This document shows, piece by piece, positions 24,254-33,219 of a stretch of DNA of 46,844 nucleotides. The notes beneath the pieces are model-generated. The model was not told the DNA's origin. It ran no database searches and worked only from the letters and a program-made list of their open reading frames with translations. The translations under genes and the position numbers were made by a program. The DNA comes from Planctomycetota bacterium (GTDB taxonomy: Bacteria; Planctomycetota; UBA1135; GCA-002686595): positions 1-46,844 of the forward strand of contig JADHOC010000029.1 in the NCBI GenBank assembly GCA_016779205.1, written 5' to 3'. Numbering within the stretch: the stretch's first letter is position 1; the number at the start of each line of letters is the position of its first letter.

Positions 24254-27244
24254 ATGGGGTACGCTCGGATCCGAGACCGAATGCCGCCCATGCTCTGCCC
24301 CCTCCTGCTCCTCGCGCCCTCCGCCACGGCGTTCGGCCTGCCGCTGCAGGAGGGCGCGGACCACTTCCGCACCGAGGTCGCCCCGATCCTGGAGGCCCAT
24401 TGCCTCTCCTGTCACGATGAGGGCACGGCCAAGGGCGGGGTCACGTTCACCGCCGACGCCCTGCCCGACGGGATCGTGGAGCCCGGGCACCCGGACGAGA
24501 GCCTGCTTCTGGAGCTGGTGAGCGGGCCCGAACCGGAGATGCCGCTGAAGGCGCCGCCGCTGTCCGAAGGCGATGTCGCGACCCTGCGCCGGTGGATCGA
24601 GGCGGGCGCGCCGTGGACCCCGGGCGTCGTGGGCGCCGGCGGCGGCCGCGACGCCTGGTGGTCGCTTCAGCCGGTCGAGGCGCCCGCCATGCCCGAGCTC
24701 CCTGGACCATGGCGGGGCTGGGTGCGCGAGCCCGTGGACGCCTTCGTCCTCTCGGCGCTGCTCGACCAGGGCCTCCACCCCTCCATGGAGGCGGACCGCC
24801 GAACCCTCCTGCGGCGCCTCCACTTCGACCTTGTGGGGCTGCCGCCCAGCCCCGAGGACGTGCAGCGCTTCCTGCACGATCCTTCGCCCGAGGCCTACGA
24901 GCTGGAGGTGGAGCGCCTGCTCGCCTCCCCCCGCTACGGCGAGCGCTGGGCCCGGCACTGGCTCGACGTCGTCCACTACGCCGATACCCACGGCTACGAC
25001 AAGGACAAGCCGCGACGCCACGCGTGGCCCTACCGAGACTGGGTCATCGACGCCCTCAACGGGGACATGCCCTGGGACCAGTTCGTCCTGGAGCAGATCG
25101 CCGGCGACGTGCTCCCCGGCGCCACCCCCGGAGCGGTCGCGGCCACGGGCATGCTGGCCGCCGGCCCCTGGGACTTCGTGGGGCACGTTGAGCTGCGCGA
25201 GGGCACCGTCGACAAGAAGAAGACCCGCAACATCGACCGCGACGACGTGGTGAAGAATGTCTTCGGCGCGTTCCAGAGCCTGACGGTCCACTGCGCCCGC
25301 TGCCACGACCACAAGTTCGACCCGATCTCCCAGGCGGACTACTACAACGTTCAGGCCGTCTTCGCCGGCGTCGAGCGCGCGGACCGCGAGTACGACGCCG
25401 ACCCCGAGGTCGGCGCGCGGCGCGCGGCCCTGAACGCGGAGCGCGCCTCGCTCACCGACGAGCTCGCCGCGGCCGAGGAGGCGCTCGCGCGCCGGATCGC
25501 CGAGGACCCGAGCCCGAGGATCGCCGGGCTCCGGGCGGAGCGCGAGGCCCTCGCGGCGGAGGTCGCGGCCCCCGATCGCTCGGGCTCCATGGGCTACCAC
25601 AGCGCCCTCGAGGCCACGGCCGACCATGAGAAATGGGTTCGCGTCGACCTCGGCGCGCCGCGGCCCATCGACAGCGTGACCGTGCATCCCTGCGACGAGG
25701 TCTTCGGTGACCACGACGGCGCGGGCTTTGGATTGCCACCGTCCTTCACCGTGCGCCTCGGCACGAGCGACGCCTGGACGTCCCTCGGCACCTGGCGCGC
25801 GAGCGACGAGCCCCACCGGCACGGGAATCGCCCCATCCACCTGGTCTCCGAGGGCCGCCCCATGGCGCGCTTCGTGGAGGTGCAGGTCCCCCGCCTCTGG
25901 AAGCGGACGGATCAGCACTGCTTCGCCCTGGCCGAGCTCGAGGTCTGGTCGGACGGCGAGAACGTCGCCGCCGGGGCGGAGGTGACCGCCGCCGACACCA
26001 TCGAGGCCGGCGCGCGCTGGGGGCGGCGCATGCTGGTGGACGGCGTGTCCCCCTGGTCCCCCGCCATGGCCCGCCTCGACGACGCCGAGCGCCGGTGGTA
26101 CGCCGCCGCTGCCCGGCTCGAAGGCTCGGCCGCGCGCGAGGCCCGCACGCGCCGGGCCGCTCGCCTCGCGGAGGTGGACGCCGCCCTCACGGCCCTGCCG
26201 GCCCGGAGCCGCGTGTACGCCCCCACGGCGAACTTCGCGGCCCAGGGCGCCTTCACCCCGCCCCCCGGCCCGGCCCCTCGCCTGATCCACCGCCTCGAGC
26301 GCGGGGACATCACGCGGCCGGCCGAGCCCAGCGTCCCTGGCGCGGTGGCCGCCGTGGGCCACGCGCCCGCGTCCTTCGCGGGTGCCGGCGACATGACCGA
26401 CGAGGGCCAGCGCCGCCTCGCCCTCGCCCGCTGGATCGCCCACCCCGACAACCCCCTCACCTGGCGCTCGGCGGTGAACCGGGCCTGGCACCTCCACTTC
26501 GGTCGAGGCCTGGTGGGGACCCCCAACGACTTCGGGCGAATGGGCGAGCGCCCGTCCCATCCGGAGCTGCTGGACTTCCTGGCCGCGAGCTTCCGCGACG
26601 GCGGCGGCTCCCTCAAGGATCTGCACCGCATGATCGTGCGCAGCGCGACCTACCGCCAGAGCTCCGCCCACCGCGTCGACGCGGCTGCCCTCGACAGCGG
26701 TAACCGGCTCCTGTGGCGCGCGAACCGGCGGCGGCTGGAGGCGGAGGCCCTGCGCGACGCCGTGCTGGAGGTCTCGGGGCGCCTCGACCTCACCGCCGGT
26801 GGACCTGGCTTCGAGCTGTTCCGCTTTGAGGACGATCACTCCCCGCGCTACCTGTACGCCGAGGCCGACCCCGACGCACCGGGGACCCACCGCCGCAGCG
26901 TCTACCGCTTCATCGTGCGCTCGGTCACCGACCCGTGGATGACCGCCTTCGACTGCGCGGACCCGTCCAACAGCACGCCGGTGCGCTCGGACACGACCAC
27001 TCCCCTGCAGGCGCTCTCGCTCCTGAACGACCGCTTCATGCTCGCCCAGGCAGACCACCTCGCCCACCGGCTCCAGACGGAGCTCGCAGACACAGAGCCC
27101 GTGGAGCGGGCCGCGTGGCTCGCCTGGCAGCGACCTCCCTCCCCGGAGGAGCTGAGCCTGCTCACGCTCCACGCGGAGACCCACGGGCTCCCCGCCCTGT
27201 GCCGCGTCCTCTTCAACAGCAACGAGTTCCTCTATGTGGACTGA
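24254..27244 (+). CDS. Planctomycete cytochrome protein: PSCyt1-DUF1549-DUF1553
   Basis: With the ATG at 24254 the product has 996 residues and a signal peptide with a basic start (MGYARIRDRMPPMLCPLLLL); the ATG at 24281 is an alternative. The order is a cytochrome c-like PSCyt1 domain (heme motif CLSCH, C50-H54), a DUF1549 domain with the second heme-type motif CARCH (C347-H351), a coiled stretch, a discoidin-like (F5/8 type C) domain at about 445-595 (WVRVDLGAPRPIDSVTVHPC) and DUF1553 to the end (VNRAWHLHFGRGLVGTPNDF). These proteins are a planctomycete hallmark, occur beside DUF1501 genes and probably act on sulfated polysaccharides or related polymers. The discoidin insert could bind sugar. 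Confidence 0.9.
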   Translation: MGYARIRDRMPPMLCPLLLLAPSATAFGLPLQEGADHFRTEVAPILEAHCLSCHDEGTAKGGVTFTADALPDGIVEPGHPDESLLLELVSGPEPEMPLKAPPLSEGDVATLRRWIEAGAPWTPGVVGAGGGRDAWWSLQPVEAPAMPELPGPWRGWVREPVDAFVLSALLDQGLHPSMEADRRTLLRRLHFDLVGLPPSPEDVQRFLHDPSPEAYELEVERLLASPRYGERWARHWLDVVHYADTHGYDKDKPRRHAWPYRDWVIDALNGDMPWDQFVLEQIAGDVLPGATPGAVAATGMLAAGPWDFVGHVELREGTVDKKKTRNIDRDDVVKNVFGAFQSLTVHCARCHDHKFDPISQADYYNVQAVFAGVERADREYDADPEVGARRAALNAERASLTDELAAAEEALARRIAEDPSPRIAGLRAEREALAAEVAAPDRSGSMGYHSALEATADHEKWVRVDLGAPRPIDSVTVHPCDEVFGDHDGAGFGLPPSFTVRLGTSDAWTSLGTWRASDEPHRHGNRPIHLVSEGRPMARFVEVQVPRLWKRTDQHCFALAELEVWSDGENVAAGAEVTAADTIEAGARWGRRMLVDGVSPWSPAMARLDDAERRWYAAAARLEGSAAREARTRRAARLAEVDAALTALPARSRVYAPTANFAAQGAFTPPPGPAPRLIHRLERGDITRPAEPSVPGAVAAVGHAPASFAGAGDMTDEGQRRLALARWIAHPDNPLTWRSAVNRAWHLHFGRGLVGTPNDFGRMGERPSHPELLDFLAASFRDGGGSLKDLHRMIVRSATYRQSSAHRVDAAALDSGNRLLWRANRRRLEAEALRDAVLEVSGRLDLTAGGPGFELFRFEDDHSPRYLYAEADPDAPGTHRRSVYRFIVRSVTDPWMTAFDCADPSNSTPVRSDTTTPLQALSLLNDRFMLAQADHLAHRLQTELADTEPVERAAWLAWQRPPSPEELSLLTLHAETHGLPALCRVLFNSNEFLYVD

Positions 27245-28670
27245 GGCCGGAGAGGAGATCCACGGCCCGCGCCGAGTCAGCCGGAGGGAGCTCCTCTGGC
27301 GGGCGGGCGGCGGGCTGGGAGGCATCGCCCTGGCGCAGCTCCTGGGGCGGGAGCAGGCCCTGGCCCAGTCACCGACGCTGGGCGCGCGCCCACGGGCCCA
27401 GCGCGTGGTCCAGCTGTTCATGTCCGGCGCCGCCAGCCAGTGCGACATGTTCGACCACAAGCCCCTGCTCATCGAACGCAACGGCGAGCCGTGGAACCCG
27501 GGCCAGGAGGTGGAGTTGTTCCAGTCCGCCCCTGGCCATGTCATGGCCTCCCCCTGGAAGTGGAGCCAACACGGGGAGTGCGGGCGCTGGATGAGCGGAC
27601 TCGTGCCGCGCCTCGCCGAGTGCGTGGATGACATCGCCTTCGTGCACTCGATGACCTCCACCTCCAACGTGCACGGACCCGCGACTTTCCTTGAGTCCAC
27701 CGGCTTCCTGAACCCCGGCTTCCCCTCCATGGGGAGCTGGATCTCCCACGGCCTCGGCAGCCAGAACGACGACCTGCCCACCTTCGTGTGCCTGCCCGAC
27801 GACCGCGGCCTTCCGCCGGGTGGGCCGAAGAACTGGGGCGCCGGGTTCCTCCCGGCCCAGCACCAGGCGACGGTCATCAAGCCGGGTTCGCCCGAGCCGA
27901 TCCCGAACCTCTTTCCCCCGGCGGGCGCCGGCCTCTCGTCGGGCCGCGACGCGGCGGACCGGGACCTGATCACCGAGCTCAACCGTCGGCACCTCGAGGG
28001 CCGCTCCGGGGACAGTCGGCTCGAGGCTCGCATCCGCGCCTACGAACTGGCCGCGCGCCTGCAGGTGGCCGGCCCCGAGGTCCTCGACCTCTCTGGAGAG
28101 AGCAAGGCCACGCGCGAGGCCTACGGCGTGGACGACCCCTCCACCGCGAGCTTCGGCCGGCGCTGCCTCATCGCCCGCCGGCTCCTCGAGCGTGGGGTGC
28201 GCTTCGTGCAGGTCTGGAGCGGCGCCGACAACGGCTTCCCCCGCCGCAACTGGGACAGCCACGAGGACCTGGAACGCGACCACGGCGCCATGGGGCGCTC
28301 CATGGATGGCCCCGCCGCCGCCCTCATCCAGGACCTCAAGCGGCTGGGGCTCCTCGACGACACGATCGTCCACTGGACCACGGAGTTCGGCCGCATGCCG
28401 TGCAGCCAGGGCTCCTTGGGCCGCGACCACAACCCCTTCGGCTTCACCAACTGGCTGGCCGGCGGCGGCATCAAGGGCGGAATCACCTATGGCGCCACGG
28501 ACGAGTGGTCCTGGAAGGCCGTCGACCGCCCCACGACCAACTACGACGTGCACGCGACGATCTTGCACGCCCTCGGTATCGATCACACCAAGCTCGTCGT
28601 CCGCACGGACGGCATCGACCGCCGCCTGACGGACGTGCACGGGAGCGTCCTGCACGAGCTCCTCGCCTGA
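27234..28670 (+). CDS. DUF1501 family protein with Tat signal
   Basis: The 478-residue product has a twin-arginine signal (SRRELLWRAGGGLGGIALAQ). The body is the DUF1501 domain, a sulfatase/alkaline-phosphatase-like fold: VVQLFMSGAASQCDMFDHKP at the start, FVHSMTSTSNVHGPATFLES, VRFVQVWSGADNG, and TIVHWTTEFGRMPC near the metal region. Family members are exported proteins paired with DUF1549/1553 cytochromes. Its start overlaps the upstream stop by 11 bases, so the two are expressed together. Confidence 0.92.
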   Translation: MWTEAGEEIHGPRRVSRRELLWRAGGGLGGIALAQLLGREQALAQSPTLGARPRAQRVVQLFMSGAASQCDMFDHKPLLIERNGEPWNPGQEVELFQSAPGHVMASPWKWSQHGECGRWMSGLVPRLAECVDDIAFVHSMTSTSNVHGPATFLESTGFLNPGFPSMGSWISHGLGSQNDDLPTFVCLPDDRGLPPGGPKNWGAGFLPAQHQATVIKPGSPEPIPNLFPPAGAGLSSGRDAADRDLITELNRRHLEGRSGDSRLEARIRAYELAARLQVAGPEVLDLSGESKATREAYGVDDPSTASFGRRCLIARRLLERGVRFVQVWSGADNGFPRRNWDSHEDLERDHGAMGRSMDGPAAALIQDLKRLGLLDDTIVHWTTEFGRMPCSQGSLGRDHNPFGFTNWLAGGGIKGGITYGATDEWSWKAVDRPTTNYDVHATILHALGIDHTKLVVRTDGIDRRLTDVHGSVLHELLA

Positions 28671-28700
28671 GCGGGCGGGACCCACCGACCCCGAACGCAG

Positions 28701-28723
28701 GGTGCGCGGATTCGCCGCGCCCC
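28701..28723 (+). terminator. Imperfect hairpin after the DUF1501 gene
   Basis: GGTGCGCGG and CCGCGCCCC around ATTCG form a GC-rich stem with one mismatch, 31 bases after the stop. There is no T-run. It may end the two-gene transcript before the sigma-factor gene. Confidence 0.3.
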
Positions 28724-28923
28724 GGGTTGAACATCTGCAAAAGGGGCCAGACCAGTACGGGGCACGCCGCGACGCACGGCGCCCCAACGGGGGAATCGAC
28801 GGCCTGGCGCCCCGTGCCTTCAATCGTTGCACATCCTTCCAACTATCCCTGGGCCTAGCTTCTTCCCTTCTGGTTCCCCCGGTCCGTGCAGCCGCCACGG
28901 TCCGCGCCGGTGCCCGAAGGACC

Positions 28924-29490
28924 ATGAAGAAGACGCACAAGAGCACGCTCCACGCCCGACGGGTGGCGTTCGAGGAGCTGGTGTCCGAGCACATCGCCGA
29001 CCTGCATCGGGCCGCGAAGAGGATCCTCTACTCGGATGACCTCGCGTGGGATGCGGTTCAAGAGTCGCTGGTGCGCGCATGGTCCTACCCGGAGCTGCCG
29101 GACCAGCCGCTGCCGCTGCTCCTCTCCCTGGTTCGCAAGTCGTGCCTCCACATCCTCCGGTGCTCCCGGCGCCGTTCGGACCACGAGTTCAGCGCAGCCC
29201 ATGAGCACACCAGCCGCTGCTGCCCCATGGATCCGGAGGGCGCCGCCGCCGACCCGGCAGCCAGCGCTGCAGAGCGGGATGAGATTCGCCACATGTCTGC
29301 ACTGGCGTCGCGACTGACCCAGGAGCACCGCGAGGTCCTCGAGCTCGTGGCGTGGCGAGGCCTCAGCTATGACGAGGCCGCTGACCGGCTTCGCCTCCCC
29401 ATTGGCACCGTTCGATCCCGCACCTCGAGGGCCCGCGCCGCCCTGACGCGGATCCTCAACGATCACTCCCCGGAGGGCGACCCATGCTGA
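28924..29490 (+). CDS. ECF-type RNA polymerase sigma factor at the head of the Tad locus
   Basis: The 188-residue protein has sigma region 2 (about 16-57: FEELVSEHIADLHRAAKRIL and the next helix DDLAWDAVQESLVRAW). It has sigma region 4 (about 125-177) with a helix-turn-helix in LSYDEAADRLRLPIGTVRSR. It is the usual two-domain extracytoplasmic-function type. A GAAGGA ribosome site precedes the ATG at 28924. No anti-sigma gene is beside it. It overlaps the secretin gene by 7 bases, so it is made with the pilus and may direct its expression; this is inferred. Confidence 0.88.
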   Translation: MKKTHKSTLHARRVAFEELVSEHIADLHRAAKRILYSDDLAWDAVQESLVRAWSYPELPDQPLPLLLSLVRKSCLHILRCSRRRSDHEFSAAHEHTSRCCPMDPEGAAADPAASAAERDEIRHMSALASRLTQEHREVLELVAWRGLSYDEAADRLRLPIGTVRSRTSRARAALTRILNDHSPEGDPC

Positions 29491-31460
29491 GCGTCTCCCT
29501 GGTGCTCGCGCTCTCCGCCTCGTTCGCCCAGGCCCCGCCTGCGGCGGCCGGCGCAACGGCGCGGCCTGTGGCAGCTCCCGTCCAGGAGGAGGGCTCCGCC
29601 CTGCGGCTTGGACAGAGCGAGCGCCTGACCTTCGATCGCGACGTCCGCCGGGTCTCGGTGGCGGACGGCGAGGTGCTCCGCTCCGAGGTGTTGGACAGCC
29701 GTGAGGTCCTGATCACCGGCGCCGCCATCGGCATCACGTCCCTCACGATCTGGTTCGAGTCCGGCCCCCCGTTGGAGCGCCTGGTCGCCGTCGAGCGCGA
29801 CCTGACCCTCCTCGTGGACCTCCTCCGCGAGATCAACGGTGGCATCGAGGTCGAGTTCGCCGCCGACCGGGACTTCGTGGTCCTGCGCGGCGTGGTCCCC
29901 AGCGCCGAGATTCGCGACGCGGCCCAGGCCACGGTGGAGGCCTACCTGGGCGCGCGGACCCCGGTCCCGATCCTGAGTGAAGGGGAGGACGGAGAGGTCA
30001 CGGCCGTCAGCGGGGAAGCGGAAGGCGGCAACGGCCGCGCCCGAAGCTCCAGCGTCGTCAACCTCCTCCGGGTCTCAGCCCTGGCCCCTTCCCTGGAGGC
30101 GCGCATCATCGAAGCCATCGCGCCCCTCGCCCTGGGAGAGGTCAGCGTTCGCCGCGTCCAGGTCGGTGACTTCCCGAACGACGCGAACGACGTCTTCGTC
30201 CTGGACGGCTCCGTCCCGGACCAGGTGACCCTGACCCGCGTCCTGTTCGTGGCCTCCAGGGCCGTTCAAGGGGCCTCCGGCGCGGCCACGAGGAGCAGCG
30301 AGGTCCGCGCCCTCGCGGACGAGGCCGGCGCCCTCACCATGGCCCGCAACCTGTTCGGCGCCAGCGCCGGCGGTGGAGGCGGCGGCGGCAACCAGCAGCA
30401 GGGCCTCGGCAGCCTCAGCGGCTCGGCCCTGAACAACGGAGGCCAGCAGCAAATCGCCAACCGCATCGGCTCGCAGGTCGGTCGGGCGAAGATCGTGGAG
30501 GCCGCGGGAGGCAGGATCCTCTCCATCATCCAGGTGATGTACCTGCCCCTGGTTCGGGTGGACGTGCGCCTCTACGAGGTCAACAGCAGCAAGCTCCGCA
30601 GCTGGCGCAATGACCTCACGGTGGCCCAGGCCAACTTCGACCAGCCCGGGCTCCTCCCCGCCCCGGAGTCCACCGGCCTGCAGGGAGCGGGCGCACCGTC
30701 GGTGAGCGACGGCGACATCCAGGGACTGCTCGGCTTCCTGAACGGCACCTTCTCGGGCCGCGGCCAGGCCGTGTCAGGCGGCTTCGCCGTGGACAGCTTC
30801 TTCCAGCTCCTCGTCGAGGAGGAGATCGCCAAGAGCATGTCCAACCCGTCCCTCGCGGTGCTCTCGGGGGAGCTGGCCCAGTTCCAGGTGGGCGGGCAGA
30901 TCCCTGTCCCGAGCGCCGTGACCGTCGGCGGCGGGACCGACCAGGTCCTGAACAGCGTCGACTTCCGCGACTACGGCATCGACCTCACGGTCCGGCCGCT
31001 CGTGGAGGAACGCAGCTCGAGCAGGATCACCCTCGACGTCATCCCGCGCATCTCCACCCCCGACCTCGCGCTCACCGCGGCCATCGGGAGCGCCACCGGT
31101 CAGTCGACCCCCGCCACCGCCTTCGAGTCCCGGGCGACCAGCACCTCCGCCCGCGTCTACGACGGCGAGGCCCTCGTCATCGGCGGCCTCTCCATTGCTC
31201 GGACCCAGTCGGCCCAGTCCCGCACCCCGCTCCTGGGGTCGGTTCCGGTCCTGGGCTGGCTCTTCCGCAACGAGGCGGACGACGACCAGGAGAGTGAGCT
31301 GGTCATCGTGGTCACGCCGAGCGTGATCCGTGAACCGCGCCCCGAGGCCGAGCTCTGGGCCTTCCCCAGCACCGAGGAGATCCTCGAACGATGCAGGGCG
31401 GCGGTCTCACCCCAAGAATCCGAGGCCGCCGGGGAACCGGCGGCCAACGAACGGCATTAG
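29484..31460 (+). CDS. cpaC: Tad/Flp pilus secretin (CpaC/RcpA)
   Basis: The 658-residue protein has a signal peptide (MLSVSLVLALSASFAQA). It has a pilus-secretin N-terminal domain (about 46-95; LTFDRDVRRVSVADGEVLR) and a BON-like domain (about 114-160). A Gly/Gln-rich spacer (GASAGGGGGGGNQQQ) follows. The secretin channel domain is at about 440-620 (FQVGGQIPVPSAVTVGGG, DFRDYGIDLTVRPLV, LLGSVPVLGWLFRN, SELVIVVTPSVIRE). It forms the outer-membrane ring through which the Flp pilus leaves. It overlaps the sigma factor gene and is separated from the pilin by a hairpin. Confidence 0.92.
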   Translation: MLSVSLVLALSASFAQAPPAAAGATARPVAAPVQEEGSALRLGQSERLTFDRDVRRVSVADGEVLRSEVLDSREVLITGAAIGITSLTIWFESGPPLERLVAVERDLTLLVDLLREINGGIEVEFAADRDFVVLRGVVPSAEIRDAAQATVEAYLGARTPVPILSEGEDGEVTAVSGEAEGGNGRARSSSVVNLLRVSALAPSLEARIIEAIAPLALGEVSVRRVQVGDFPNDANDVFVLDGSVPDQVTLTRVLFVASRAVQGASGAATRSSEVRALADEAGALTMARNLFGASAGGGGGGGNQQQGLGSLSGSALNNGGQQQIANRIGSQVGRAKIVEAAGGRILSIIQVMYLPLVRVDVRLYEVNSSKLRSWRNDLTVAQANFDQPGLLPAPESTGLQGAGAPSVSDGDIQGLLGFLNGTFSGRGQAVSGGFAVDSFFQLLVEEEIAKSMSNPSLAVLSGELAQFQVGGQIPVPSAVTVGGGTDQVLNSVDFRDYGIDLTVRPLVEERSSSRITLDVIPRISTPDLALTAAIGSATGQSTPATAFESRATSTSARVYDGEALVIGGLSIARTQSAQSRTPLLGSVPVLGWLFRNEADDDQESELVIVVTPSVIREPRPEAELWAFPSTEEILERCRAAVSPQESEAAGEPAANERH

Positions 31461-31464
31461 CCGC

Positions 31465-31494
31465 GCTGTGGACCCGCTCGCAGGTCCCCACAGC
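31465..31494 (+). terminator. Hairpin between the secretin and pilin genes
   Basis: GCTGTGGACC (31465-31474) pairs with GGTCCCCACAGC (31483-31494), leaving a two-base bulge; a pyrimidine-rich run (ACTTTCTTCTC) follows just before the pilin gene. It could stop part of the transcription from the secretin, or protect a processed pilin mRNA, so that the pilin is made in excess. Confidence 0.5.
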
Positions 31495-31521
31495 ACTCCC
31501 AACTTTCTTCTCAAGAGAACC

Positions 31522-31869
31522 ATGTTCAAGAACCTCATCCGTGACGAGAAGGGCGCCGCCCTCCTCGAGTACTCCCTCCTCGCCGCTGGCGTCGCCCTCA
31601 TCTCCGCCGCCGGTGTTGCGGTCTTCGGTCACAAGACCAACGACCTCATCAGCTCCGTCGCGGCGATCATGCCCGGCGCCCACGCGGACGACAACGGCCC
31701 GATCCAGAGCGGCAAGATCATCGAGACCACCGGCGCCGACGCCGGCCCGATCCAGATCGACGTCGCCACCATCCTGGCCAACACGGACACCCCGCGCCTG
31801 GACAACAACCTGGGCATCACCGGCGGCGCCGGCGGCGTCGGCGGCCTCGTCCTCGAAGTCGGCGAGTGA
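31522..31869 (+). CDS. flp: Flp-type pilin with extended C-terminus
   Basis: The 115-residue prepilin has a short leader (MFKNLIRDEKG), a cleavage point after G11 and the class IVb core AALLEYSLLAAGVALISAAG, with Glu and Tyr at +5 and +6 of the mature form. This is the main subunit of Tad pili. Usual Flp pilins are 50-70 residues. Here some 55 residues of Gly-, Asp- and Ala-rich sequence follow (from HADDNGP to the end, including GGAGGVGGLV). The extension may be surface-exposed. A pilus of this type serves adhesion and biofilm formation. Confidence 0.9.
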   Translation: MFKNLIRDEKGAALLEYSLLAAGVALISAAGVAVFGHKTNDLISSVAAIMPGAHADDNGPIQSGKIIETTGADAGPIQIDVATILANTDTPRLDNNLGITGGAGGVGGLVLEVGE

Positions 31870-31915
31870 TCCGCTCCGCCCCGCACCGGGGCACGCCGCA
31901 ACTCCACCGCTGACC

Positions 31916-32329
31916 GTGTTCCTACTCGCCCTCGGCGCCACGTCCCTGGCCTCGGCCTTTGACCTGCGCAGCCGACGGATACCGAACGCGATCCCGGGCG
32001 GCCTGCTCCTCTGCGTGCTCGTCCTCACGGCCGCTGGCCTCCACCCGCTCGGGTGGGGCCACGCGGCCTGGGGCATTGTTGCGGCGACCCTCATCACCCT
32101 CCCCCTCTTCCGCCTCGGTTGGCTCGGCGGGGGCGATACGAAGCTCATGATCGCGCTCGGTCCGGCCCTGGGGCTCATCCCCTTCCTGGCCTTCTTCGTC
32201 GCGACCACCCTCTTCGGCGGGGCCTTGGCCCTGCGGGCGAGGCGCCATGGCGAGAAGGAGCTCGCCTACGCCCCCGCCATGCTCCTCGGACTCCTCGCGC
32301 TCCTTCCCCTCCAATGGCTTCAGGGCTAA
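31916..32329 (+). CDS. cpaA: Prepilin peptidase of the Tad system (CpaA/TadV)
   Basis: With a GTG start at 31916 the product has 137 residues and four to six membrane helices. It carries the two catalytic Asp of the A24 aspartic prepilin peptidases: D16 in FDLRSRRIPN and D74 in GGGDTKL. It cuts the leader of the Flp pilin and pseudopilins. The gene lacks the methylase part of larger TFPP enzymes, as usual for TadV. The end overlaps the TadE-like gene by 16 bases. Confidence 0.9.
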   Translation: MFLLALGATSLASAFDLRSRRIPNAIPGGLLLCVLVLTAAGLHPLGWGHAAWGIVAATLITLPLFRLGWLGGGDTKLMIALGPALGLIPFLAFFVATTLFGGALALRARRHGEKELAYAPAMLLGLLALLPLQWLQG

Positions 32330-33198
32330 CGACGACTCGGCCAGCCAAGGGCCCGACCACCCGCCGCTCGGAGGCTGACGCCTCCCGCGCGGGCGGCGTC
32401 GCCGTGGAGTTCGCGCTGATCTCCCTGAGCCTGTACCTGGTCCTCGCGGGCATGCTGTCCCTCGGGCGCTGGATGGCGGTCAGCCAGGCCGCCCAGGACG
32501 CCGCGCGCTTCGCCGCGCGGGAGTTCGCGCTGTACCCCTTGCCGGCAGAGTTCGGCTTCCAGGAGGCCCTCGCGGAGCCGGGCTTCAGGGGCGCGGTCTA
32601 CAACCCGGACTACGTGGTGGTGGACCTCGAGGCGACGCCGCCAGGACCCGCCCTGGAGACCTTCTTCGCCGAGATGCCCGTGGTCAACCAGGCCCTCCGA
32701 CCGCTGATGATCACGTCCAAGGTGGTCACCCCCAGCGGCACCCGCAGGCTGCTCCACATGCCCGGGGCCCTGGTCGACTCATCCACGAGCCCCACGGGGC
32801 TGTCGGTCCTCGTCCCCCGCATCCTCGAGCGGGACCCGATCACAGGACAGGAGACCAGCATCGAGCTGGCGCCGGTCCTCGAGGAGGTCGCCCGCAGCGG
32901 ACAGCCGGGGGCCTTTGCCCTCTCACGGGGCGGCATCGCCGGCATCCGCCTCAACGTCCCCTTCCAGGCGGCCGCGCTGACCGCGTACCTCATCTCCGAC
33001 GGCGGCGAGGGCCGGGCGATCAAGGCCAGCACGAACCTCGGCGGCACCAACGTGATCGTCGGGCCAGGCCCCGATGGCGCAGGCCCCTACGCCGGCTCCC
33101 TTGGCCTCGGCAGCCAGGAAGCCCTCGGCACCTCCGTCCGCCCCTTCCGCCGCCTCGTTGCCGCTCAGGCGCTCTTCCGGCGCGAGCTCATCCTCTAG
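32314..33198 (+). CDS. TadE-like pseudopilin
   Basis: The 294-residue product has a cytosolic N-terminus and one hydrophobic segment (about 28-52; AGGVAVEFALISLSLYLVLA) of the TadE type with its Glu. A large extracytoplasmic domain follows. TadE-like proteins are minor pilins that start or cap the pilus. The start at 32314 overlaps the peptidase gene; the longer frame is out of place. It is longer than typical TadE (about 150-200 residues). Confidence 0.8.
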   Translation: MASGLTTTRPAKGPTTRRSEADASRAGGVAVEFALISLSLYLVLAGMLSLGRWMAVSQAAQDAARFAAREFALYPLPAEFGFQEALAEPGFRGAVYNPDYVVVDLEATPPGPALETFFAEMPVVNQALRPLMITSKVVTPSGTRRLLHMPGALVDSSTSPTGLSVLVPRILERDPITGQETSIELAPVLEEVARSGQPGAFALSRGGIAGIRLNVPFQAAALTAYLISDGGEGRAIKASTNLGGTNVIVGPGPDGAGPYAGSLGLGSQEALGTSVRPFRRLVAAQALFRRELIL

Positions 33199-33219
33199 CG
33201 CCGTAGCGCCCGCTCTCCC

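Noticed and set aside
24143..28033. Open frame of about 1300 codons on the minus strand opposite the DUF1549/DUF1501 genes
   Set aside because: It mirrors two well-supported plus-strand genes and has no motif of its own.
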